From an uncultured Ruminiclostridium sp. (GTDB taxonomy: Bacteria > Bacillota > Clostridia > Oscillospirales > Ruminococcaceae), in assembly GCA_947623915.1 (NCBI GenBank), contig CANQIB010000016.1:1-57128 (forward strand): a stretch of 57,128 bases of DNA, given 5' to 3'. The notes under the pieces are model-generated. The model saw only the letters and a program-made list of their open reading frames with translations. It was not told the origin of the DNA and searched no databases. Below are positions 15,256-22,396 of the stretch, piece after piece. Numbering within the stretch: the stretch's first letter is position 1; each line of letters begins with the position of its first letter. The position numbers were made by a program, and so were the translations under genes.

Positions 15256-17438
15256 TTATTCGTTGGAAACGAGCTGCGTGTAGCGCCCGTTTTTAGCGTA
15301 TAATTCTTCGTGAGTGCCGCGCTCCACTACTTTCCCGTTGTCCAGAACTATTATCTCGTCGCAGTCACGGATAGTGGACAGCCGGTGCGCCACGACTATG
15401 CAGGTTATGCCTCTGTCCTTTATCGAGCGCACAACGTCGTATTCGGTCTTGGCGTCGAGAGCACTGGTGGCTTCGTCCAGAATTATTATGGTGGGGTCCT
15501 GTGCCAGCACGCGCGCTATCTCCAGCCGCTGACGCTGACCGCCCGAAAAATCCTTTCCGTTCTCGGTTATAACGTAATCATACCCTCCGTCGCGCTGCAT
15601 GACGTCCCCGTGTATCTGCGCGTCCTTAGCGGCAAGGATCATTTCAAAATCCTCGATGGAGGTATCCCACATCTTTATGTTGTTTCTTACGGTGTCCTCA
15701 AACAGGATTATATCCTGATCCACCACCGCAAGCGAGCCTGTGAACACGCTGCGGTCTATATCCTTTATCGGCTTTCCGTCAAACAGTATCTCTCCGCTCC
15801 ACGGTTGGTAAAGACCCGAAATGAGCTTTGAAAGGGTAGACTTTCCGCAGCCGGAGCCGCCCACGAAAGCCACGCGGCTGCCGGGCTTCAGCGTAAGGTC
15901 AAAGCCCTCTATGAGCGGGTCGTCCAGTCGGGAATATCCGAAAGTCACATTTTTAAGCTCGACCGCGCCGGACAGCTTGCCGTATTCTTCGTCCTCACGA
16001 ACCGCGTCGTCGTCGCTGTAGTTTACGTCGGTGGGGTATTCCATAACGTCCTCTATACGCTCCATCTCGGTGCGCATTTCCTGAATTGTCTGGCTCGCCG
16101 AAATAAGCGTCAGGGCAGGCCCGGTAAAGGAGGTCAAAAAGCCTTGGAACGCCATTACCATACCGACGGTGAAATCGCCCTGTATCGTGAACAGCACGCC
16201 GAGGATAAGCACCGCGTTGTTGGTGAGCTGAGATACGAGTCCCGGCACCATTCCGAGGTACTGGTTGAGCTTTTCGTATTTTACCTGTTGAGTATTTACG
16301 CTTGCCTGATAGCCCGACCATTTCTCAAAATAGCCGTTTTCCGCTCCGCTGGACTTTATTGTTTCTATCATTTCGATGCCCGCGACGGTAGCTCCGGCGA
16401 GCCTGCCCGCGTCGCGCATCTGTACGCGGGTTATGTTTATGCGCTTTTTTGAGATTATGCGGGACATGATAAGGTTCAGTATTATCGACACGATACCGAC
16501 TACCGTAAGTATCAGGCTGTAGCGTATCATGACGATGAGGTAAAACAACATCATGGCGGTATTCAGCACCAACGGCGCGAGAGTGTTCACAAGCGTGTTT
16601 GCTATGCCGGAATTAGTGCTTTGCCTTTGCTGTATATCTCCCGCCATTCGCTGAGAAAAAATTCCATCGGCAGGCGCAGCACCTTCCACAAAAAGGAGGT
16701 GTCGCCGACTACCGCCAGCTTGCCCTGTATCAAATGGTTGGATCTCGCCTCTATGTACGCCGTCAGTATCTGTATCACAGAGAACAGAGCGAGCAGTATC
16801 ATAAACGGATAAAACCACTCTATATCCTGCTTGGTGAGCAGTCTGTCCAAATATATCCTGGAAAAGACCGGCTGGATAACGCCGAGCAGCGAGGCTATCA
16901 CGGTACTGAGTACGGTAAAGACGATGGCGGCGCTTGCGCCCGCAAGCCGCTTTTTCGCAAAGGAAAGCACGCTTTTGGGCTTTCCGCCCGGCTGAAAATT
17001 CTCACCCGGCTCAAACATCAGACAAATGCCGGTAAAGCCCTTATCGAACATTTCCGTCGAAACGGTATAATTCCCCCGCGCGGGGTCGTTAAGCACCGCT
17101 TTGTTTCCCTTGAAGCCGCAAAGCACGACGAAGTGATTGAAATTCCAATGTATAATGCAGGGGAATTTTCCTTTTTCTTTAAGCTGTTCCGGCTCGTAGC
17201 GGTAGCCCTTGGCGGTAAGTCCGTAGCTGCGCGCGGCTTTCAGCATATTCCTTGCGTTTGAGCCGTCGCGGGATACGCCGCAGTCCGCGCGCACCTGCTC
17301 AAGCGGTACCCATTTCCCGTAATAGGCAAGTATCATCGTGAGCGAGGCGGCGCCGCACTCCAACGCCTCCATCTGCATGACTACCGGAACTTTCGCTCGG
17401 CCTTTTGTTATAGGCTCGGGTCGTTTTTTATCGAACAT
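15256..17438 (-). pseudogene. C39-peptidase ABC transporter (NHLM type), interrupted by a one-base frameshift
   Basis: The two halves lie in different frames. The 5' part (17438 to about 16657; its frame stays open to 16602) encodes the C39 peptidase domain, with QMEALECGAASLTMIL (catalytic Cys in EC), NFNHFVVLCGF (His) and VLNDPARG (Asp), all intact, and the first membrane helices up to RLPMEFF. The 3' part (about 16661 to 15256) continues SQRMAGDIQQRQSTNSG and carries the remaining helices, VGGSGCGKST, FSGGQRQRLEIA and IIILDEATSALD. The frames meet at a run of six T in the mRNA sense (16661-16656); one more T would restore a 727-aa protein of normal family length. It could be a true mutation, a sequencing error, or a -1 slippage site. 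GAGGAG precedes the start. Confidence 0.85.
16656..16661 (-). other. Frameshift site in a six-base homopolymer
   Basis: The coding strand reads GAA TTT TTT CTC AGC. The downstream part of the transporter needs TTT TTT TCT CAG, so a -1 shift or one extra T is required. This is the only lesion seen in the 2183-bp gene. Confidence 0.85.
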
Positions 17439-17449
17439 TTCGGCACTCC

Positions 17450-17968
17450 TCAGTTTAACAGGAACATTATAGGCGAAACGCTGTCGGTAACTATGGTCGC
17501 CTTATATGTGCCCTGCGGGAGCTTCGTGTCTATTTTTATGGGGTATACCCATTCGCCCTCCATCAGATTGCAAAGGTGCATGGCGTATTCCGAAAAGGTA
17601 TCGGGAGATACCGTCATAGGTTCGTCCGAGATGAGCTCTATGGGATATTCCTTTCCGTCTATCATTACCAAATCGTCCTGCGATACCTGCGATATATCCG
17701 CCTCTCTGACAAAACAGAACGTTATGTCGTTGATGCCCGTTCCCTGCAATCCCTCCAGGCCGCCTATATCCTCAAGGGATAAAACAACGCTGTCCAGCCT
17801 GGATTCTATCCTGCATGAACTGCCCCATACGATAAGCCCTATAAGCAGGATCATCACCGCACCCAGAGTTATCCATATCCCCGGATTTGTCACCTTGATA
17901 TAGTCGTTGAGCTGTTCCGGAGAGGATACGCGCTGCATACTCTTTTCCCTGAAAATATTGCCTGCCAT
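17450..17968 (-). CDS. Short HlyD-like NHLM secretion-system protein
   Basis: The 172-aa protein has the N-terminus typical of NHLM bacteriocin-system secretion proteins (IFREKSMQRVSSPEQLNDYI), then one membrane helix (about residues 34-54, IWITLGAVMILLIGLIVWG) and an outside domain of about 115 residues ending PIMFLLN. Standard HlyD-like adaptors are about 350-450 aa and include a coiled coil and lipoyl half-motifs; these are absent, so this is a reduced form or a different extracytoplasmic domain on the same anchor. The ATG at 17968 follows AGGAGG by 8 bases; a TTG at 17992 is rejected. It ends 12 bases before the C39 transporter gene. Confidence 0.75.
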   Translation of the reverse strand: MAGNIFREKSMQRVSSPEQLNDYIKVTNPGIWITLGAVMILLIGLIVWGSSCRIESRLDSVVLSLEDIGGLEGLQGTGINDITFCFVREADISQVSQDDLVMIDGKEYPIELISDEPMTVSPDTFSEYAMHLCNLMEGEWVYPIKIDTKLPQGTYKATIVTDSVSPIMFLLN

Positions 17969-18009
17969 TTTGTTTTCCTCCTGTTTTGTCAAAGAGTAAC
18001 GTTATAGGT

Positions 18010-19455
18010 TTAGAGAAGCTCCGATACGCGCGTTTTTCTGCCGTACCATATCACGGCGGCGGCATATACGACGGTCAAGACTCCCGCAGCGCTGTAGCTT
18101 ATCACCCACGGCAGATTAAAGCCTATCGCGGCGTTCAGTATAAAGCTGGTTATTACGAACATATAGAACATGCCCGGCAGCAGCGCCATTATGAACGGCT
18201 GCTTATGTCTCATCATGTAAACGGATATCATAGCGAACGCGAATACCGCTATCGTCTGGTTCGCCCATGCGAAATACCGCCAGAGTATGTTGAAGCCGCC
18301 CTCGTTCACCTTTGCGAATATCAGCACCGCCGCTACCACGGCGAATATTATCAGCGATATTGTGAGCCGTTTTTTCTTGCCGGTCTGGTCTATCTTGAAC
18401 GCGTCCGCTATTATCAGCCTGAGCGAACGCAGCGCGGTATCTCCCGAGGTGATGGGCAGGATTATTATGCCTATCACCGCAATTATTCCGCCCGCTCCTC
18501 CGAGCAGGTCCTTTGCGATTATCCCCACGATGTCGGTGGGAGAGGTGTCGGCGGACGCAAGTCCGAGGTTCATTACTCCCATGGCGGCAGCCGCCCATAT
18601 CATGGCAATAAAGCCCTCGGCTATCATCATGTTGTAGAACGTCATGCGGCCTTCCTTTTCGCTGCTCATGGTGCGGGAGATAAGAGTAGACTGCGTTGAG
18701 TGAAAGCCGGAAACGATACCGCAGGCGACGGTCACGAAGAATATCGGAATGAAATTCAGCCCCTGCGGGTGTATCCCGAAAAGCCCGGTGTTCCAAATGT
18801 CGTCAAGCGGATAGCCCTTTACCAAAAGTCCGATAAATACGCCTATTGCCGAGATAAGCAGCAGCACGCCGAATATCGGATATACCTTTCCTATTATCTT
18901 GTCGATAGGGAACAGCGTAGCAACTATGTAATACGCAAAGATCGCACCGTATACTATCCATACCACGGGATTGGTCACGCCGCTGTCGGTGTTCAGTATC
19001 TGCGTTATGAACAGATCGCCGGGGGTATAGATAAATACCGTGCCTACCAAGAGCATTAAAAGACAAACGAAAATGTTGTATATGGGATAGGCGAATTTGC
19101 CCAGATACTTCCTTATCAGCGACGGCATCTGCGCGCCGTCGTTCCTTACGGAGATCATTCCGCACATATAGTCGTGCAGCGCTCCGCCGATTATACAGCC
19201 GATAGGTATAGTGATAAAGGCTATCGGTCCGAAAAGTATCCCCTGTATCGGACCGAGTATGGGACCCGTACCCGCGATGTTCAAAAGCTGGATAAGCGAA
19301 TTTTTCCACTTTTTCATGGGTACATAATCCATGCCGTCGTTAAGGCGTACCGCGGGAGTTTCGCGGTCGTCGGGTTTGAATACCTTTTCGCATACCTTGC
19401 CGTATACCGCGCCTCCTACCACAAGAAGCGCCAAACCAATAAAAAACGTGACCAT
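18010..19455 (-). CDS. cstA: CstA-family carbon starvation protein / membrane transporter
   Basis: This 481-aa polytopic membrane protein of the CstA family is the shorter Firmicute form, lacking part of the C-terminus seen in enterobacterial CstA (about 700 aa). Hallmarks are NIAGTGPILGPIQGILFGP, GCIIGGALHDYMCGMISVRNDG and CGIVSGFHSTQSTLISRTM. Family members import pyruvate (BtsT, CstA) or are linked to peptide uptake. AGGAGG lies 8 bases before the ATG. It is the fourth gene after a LytTR two-component system, and in E. coli LytTR systems (BtsSR) control a CstA-family pyruvate transporter, so regulation by the adjacent system is plausible. It is also just upstream of the peptide export genes. 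Confidence 0.9.
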   Translation of the reverse strand: MVTFFIGLALLVVGGAVYGKVCEKVFKPDDRETPAVRLNDGMDYVPMKKWKNSLIQLLNIAGTGPILGPIQGILFGPIAFITIPIGCIIGGALHDYMCGMISVRNDGAQMPSLIRKYLGKFAYPIYNIFVCLLMLLVGTVFIYTPGDLFITQILNTDSGVTNPVVWIVYGAIFAYYIVATLFPIDKIIGKVYPIFGVLLLISAIGVFIGLLVKGYPLDDIWNTGLFGIHPQGLNFIPIFFVTVACGIVSGFHSTQSTLISRTMSSEKEGRMTFYNMMIAEGFIAMIWAAAAMGVMNLGLASADTSPTDIVGIIAKDLLGGAGGIIAVIGIIILPITSGDTALRSLRLIIADAFKIDQTGKKKRLTISLIIFAVVAAVLIFAKVNEGGFNILWRYFAWANQTIAVFAFAMISVYMMRHKQPFIMALLPGMFYMFVITSFILNAAIGFNLPWVISYSAAGVLTVVYAAAVIWYGRKTRVSELL

Positions 19456-19490
19456 AAAGCCCGCCTCCTAAAAATTGTTCATGTCTGTTG

Positions 19491-19510
19491 CCGCAGCACA
19501 GCGGCTGCGG
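19491..19510 (-). other. Hairpin between the STAS gene and cstA
   Basis: On the minus strand CCGCAGC, loop CGCTGT, GCTGCGG forms a 7-bp GC-rich stem without a T tract. It could stabilise or separate mRNA segments; it is not a standard terminator. Confidence 0.4.
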
Positions 19511-19520
19511 GATTTTAGGT

Positions 19521-19820
19521 TTACTCCTCTATTGTAAGTATATCTACGAATCCCGTTATCTCGAATACTTCCATGATGGTATCGTTCGCGTGGCAGATGA
19601 CCATGCTGCCCTGCTTGTTCATGACCTTTTGCGCCGCCAGAAGCACACGCAGTCCGGCGGAGGATATGTACTCAAGTTCGGAAAAGTCCATCTTAAGAGC
19701 GGTAACGCCCTCGATGCTCTGTTTAAGCTCGCTTTCAAGCTGCGGCGCGGTCGTAGTGTCCAGACGTCCCGAAAGAGCTATCTCAAGCTCGCTGCCTTGC
19801 TGCTTTTTGCTTATTGTCAT
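19521..19820 (-). CDS. STAS-domain protein (anti-anti-sigma factor-like)
   Basis: The 99-aa protein is a single STAS domain. LSGRLDTTTAPQLESEL, MDFSELEYISSAGLRVLLAAQK and ITGFVDILTIEE match the SpoIIAA/RsbV group, and the Ser in ISSAGLRVL is the usual phosphorylation site of these switches. Partners would be a RsbW/SpoIIAB-type serine kinase, which is not encoded nearby. GGAGG precedes the ATG by 9 bases. It sits between the histidine kinase and cstA, apparently in the same operon, so it may act as a regulatory side branch; this is inference. Confidence 0.88.
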   Translation of the reverse strand: MTISKKQQGSELEIALSGRLDTTTAPQLESELKQSIEGVTALKMDFSELEYISSAGLRVLLAAQKVMNKQGSMVICHANDTIMEVFEITGFVDILTIEE

Positions 19821-19890
19821 TGTTGTTTACCTCCGTATTTTATATTCGGTATTTTATTTTGAACCGACATCGGCTGCCGAGTCGGTAATA

Positions 19891-21261
19891 TCACGGATCG
19901 GCGTGGATATTCAGCCTTATCCGTGTTGTGAACGTTTTGGTTTGCGCGTTGAACCTGAACGCGGCGCTGCCGCCGTATTCCTCGGCGGTATGGGTGATGC
20001 TGCGCAGCCCGTAGCCTCTTCCCGCGCCGTCGCTTATGAAAGCCTCGGCGGGGGAGAATCCGTCTTCCGTTGCGTATCTGCGGTCGGTATGCGCCTTATT
20101 GCAGGAGTTGGATATTTCCATGGCGAACGAGCCTTGCACCGTGCCTATCTGTATGCTTATCCATCTGTCGTCGGTACATTTTTTGCAGGATTCGATAGCG
20201 TTTTCCATGGCGTTTCCGAACAGCACCGTAAGATCTACCGGCGAAATGGAAAGCTCGTCACATTCGGCGTGTACCTCGCAGCGTATGCCGTCGTCCCTCG
20301 CAAGACCGATATAGTATTGCAGCAGCCCGTTTACCGTTATGTCCGCGCAGTATGTTTCCGAATCGTGCTTGACGGTGGTCTCTATCACCTTTGAAAGGTA
20401 GGTTTTCATCTCGTCAAGCTGCCCGCGATCCAGCATATCGTTCAGCGAATTATAGTGATGGCGCATATCGTGCCGCATACGGCGGGTGTTTTCCATATCG
20501 CTGATTATTTTTTCGTACTGGAAATGCTGTATCTCCATAGTGCGCTGCAATTCGTTTTCCCACAGCCGCCTTACCGATTCTCTGAACAAGAGCCAGTAAA
20601 TGAATATCTGCTCCAGCGTAAGGAACACCACTATCGGCAGATACAGCAGGAAAAGCTCCACCTTGCCGAACTGGGTATCGCAGTACATCAGCAGAACAAA
20701 ATACGCCGACGTTGAAACAATAGCGATGATAAATTCTCTCAGCATATCCTGCGGTTTTATCAAGGCAATGTATTCCTTGAGCGGGTTTATTACCGCTATC
20801 AGCATTATCGGCGCAAGTACGGCTGTCGCCGACACGAACAGTACGAGATATTTTTCGTTGTAAGGGTAGACCTCAACGTTTTGGGACACGTTAAGGAAAG
20901 AATGTAAGGTGTTGCTTGCCGCAAACACCGCCCATGCGTAGAACAGTACGATACAGAACACCAGTATCTTTTTGACGAACGATTCCCTTACCAGCCATAT
21001 GTACGCCGCTAATATCAAAAGTATCGCAGCCAGCATGAAAGAGTTAGAGATAACGACGTACTGGGGGAAACGCTGGGTATCGCGCAGACACAGCACCGCG
21101 GAAAAGATTACGGACGTCACCAGCGACGCCGCCGTTATGCCTATGAATATATAACTGCGGCGAAATCGGTACGCCTCCTTGGGGAACGGCAGAAATATCA
21201 TCAGCGCGCAGGGAAAGAACTGTATGAAAAATCCCAGAGCGTTTTGCAGAAAAACTATCAT
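19891..21261 (-). CDS. AgrC/ComD-like sensor histidine kinase (GHKL)
   Basis: This 456-aa membrane sensor has an N-terminal half with six or seven hydrophobic helices (residues 1 to about 225) and no large outside domain. The kinase core follows: RRMRHDMRHHYNSLNDML (phospho-acceptor His region), LTVLFGNAMENAIESCKK (N box) and DGAGRGYGLRSI (G box). This is the arrangement of peptide-pheromone receptors such as AgrC and ComD. It follows its response regulator by 11 bases with AGGAGG before the ATG. The ligand is unknown; a processed peptide from the same locus is a reasonable candidate, or a metabolite linked to cstA. Confidence 0.88.
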   Translation of the reverse strand: MIVFLQNALGFFIQFFPCALMIFLPFPKEAYRFRRSYIFIGITAASLVTSVIFSAVLCLRDTQRFPQYVVISNSFMLAAILLILAAYIWLVRESFVKKILVFCIVLFYAWAVFAASNTLHSFLNVSQNVEVYPYNEKYLVLFVSATAVLAPIMLIAVINPLKEYIALIKPQDMLREFIIAIVSTSAYFVLLMYCDTQFGKVELFLLYLPIVVFLTLEQIFIYWLLFRESVRRLWENELQRTMEIQHFQYEKIISDMENTRRMRHDMRHHYNSLNDMLDRGQLDEMKTYLSKVIETTVKHDSETYCADITVNGLLQYYIGLARDDGIRCEVHAECDELSISPVDLTVLFGNAMENAIESCKKCTDDRWISIQIGTVQGSFAMEISNSCNKAHTDRRYATEDGFSPAEAFISDGAGRGYGLRSITHTAEEYGGSAAFRFNAQTKTFTTRIRLNIHADP

Positions 21262-21272
21262 GCCGCGTCCTC

Positions 21273-21989
21273 CTATAGTTTTTTCCTGCGGGACAGCCTG
21301 TCGAACACATATTCGTCATAGCGTGCGCGTATGGCGGAGCTTTGCCGCACGGCGATAGGCAGACGGCTGCCGTCCAGCAAGGTGCAGGTGTCCGTCCCCA
21401 TTCTTACAATGTAGTCCATATTGACTACTATTCCTCTGTTTATCCTTAAAAAACTGCCGTTGAGCTTGCTTTGCAGGTCGCTGAAGGACGTCCAGACCTT
21501 CAGCCGCCGCCCGTCGGAGAGCGAAACGTTTACCGCGTGGTTGTCGTTTTCCAACAGGCATATCTGATCCAGAAAGACCGTGTGCCTGTCGGGTCCTACC
21601 GCAAAGGATATCCTTTCCCTTTGGGCGGAACGTATCTCGGTGAGCCGCCTAAACGCCTCCACCACGTCTTTTGTGGTAACGGGCTTTACAAGGTAATGGA
21701 GCGCGTTGAGCGAAAACGCCTCCACCGCATGCTCCGTGCTGGTGGTAACGAACGCTATCCCAGTTTCGGGAGAGATATCCCGCAGGGCTTTCGCAATATC
21801 CATGCCGCTTTCGCCCGGCAGATAAATGTCCAAAAACACTATATCGAAATAGGGGTATTTTTTTGCCGCGTCCAGCAGGGAAGAGCCGCGCAGGAATTTT
21901 TCGGCGCTGCGCGTCGGGTCCCACCCTCGCAGAGCCTGCTCCAACTGCTCCTGTTCCCTCGGATCGTCGTCGCAGATAGCAATACGCAT
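21273..21989 (-). CDS. LytTR-family response regulator (AgrA/ComE-like)
   Basis: The 238-aa protein has a receiver domain (MRIAICDDDPREQEQLE acidic pocket, IVFLDIYLPGESGMD with the phospho-accepting Asp, FVTTSTEHAVEAF, LHYLVKPV with the conserved Lys) and a C-terminal LytTR DNA-binding domain (about 140-235, including SFLRINRGIVVNMDYIV). Such regulators bind two direct repeats with 21-bp phasing, exactly what is seen 128 bases upstream at 22117-22155, so autoregulation is likely. The ATG at 21989 has GTAGGAGGAG 7-8 bases upstream; the extension to 22028 is rejected. It is the first gene of the leftward locus. Confidence 0.9.
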   Translation of the reverse strand: MRIAICDDDPREQEQLEQALRGWDPTRSAEKFLRGSSLLDAAKKYPYFDIVFLDIYLPGESGMDIAKALRDISPETGIAFVTTSTEHAVEAFSLNALHYLVKPVTTKDVVEAFRRLTEIRSAQRERISFAVGPDRHTVFLDQICLLENDNHAVNVSLSDGRRLKVWTSFSDLQSKLNGSFLRINRGIVVNMDYIVRMGTDTCTLLDGSRLPIAVRQSSAIRARYDEYVFDRLSRRKKL

Positions 21990-22078
21990 TTGAAAACTCC
22001 TCCTACGGTATACCGTGCTTTTTCCCAAACAGCCCGCGCTTTACGAAATAAGGCGGACCACACTAAAACCCCATAAGG

Positions 22079-22107
22079 ATTATATCACAAAATCGTCCGA
22101 TTTTCAA
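22079..22107 (-). promoter_or_regulatory. Extended -10 promoter of the LytTR regulator and downstream peptide locus
   Basis: TTGAAA (22107-22102), 17-base spacer, TATAAT (22084-22079) with TGA directly before the -10 box (TGATATAAT). It is the only strong promoter I see ahead of the leftward series of genes that runs to 9815, although internal promoters cannot be excluded. Confidence 0.75.
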
Positions 22108-22116
22108 TGATATTGA

Positions 22117-22155
22117 CATGACTTTTACGAAATCAAACATGACTTTTGCGAAATC
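22117..22155 (-). promoter_or_regulatory. Direct-repeat operator, LytTR type
   Basis: Two 18-base direct repeats read GATTTCGCAAAAGTCATG (22155-22138) and GATTTCGTAAAAGTCATG (22134-22117) on the minus strand, differing at one base and spaced 21 bp start to start. The core AAAGTCATG recurs with exactly 12 bases between copies, the 9-12-9 layout of AgrA, ComE and PlnC sites. The proximal copy ends 9 bases before the -35 box, an activator position. Confidence 0.75.
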
Positions 22156-22323
22156 GCGGTATTTTTTGTTCCGTCTGTGAATTTTCGGCTCGCATGAACG
22201 GCTTTGTCAGGTCGGCTGTATCTCGTAAAAATACATCAAAAGCGGACAAATGTCCGAATTTCAAGCCGTATGCCATATGTGAAAAAATTACTTTTTGTAT
22301 TTGCTCGGTTTATCGAAAATACT
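22156..22323. other. Intergenic region with a short inverted repeat, no gene seen
   Basis: No ORF with a ribosome binding site is present. It contains CGGACA-AA-TGTCCG at 22243-22256, a 6-bp-arm inverted repeat that resembles CGGGCAAATGTCCG at 9781-9794 at the other end of the locus (13 of 14 bases). Confidence 0.5.
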
Positions 22324-22356
22324 GACCGGCGCGCCATTTTGTATGGTGCGCCGGTC
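22324..22356 (-). terminator. Terminator hairpin after the ABC exporter genes
   Basis: GACCGGCGCGCC, 9-base loop, GGTGCGCCGGTC: a 12-bp stem (one G-T pair). On the minus strand it is followed by AGTATTTTC, a weak T tract, 41 bases beyond the stop of the ABC gene. Confidence 0.65.
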
Positions 22357-22396
22357 TGCGTTTACTGTCGGGAGCGGATATTTTCCGTCCGTGTCT

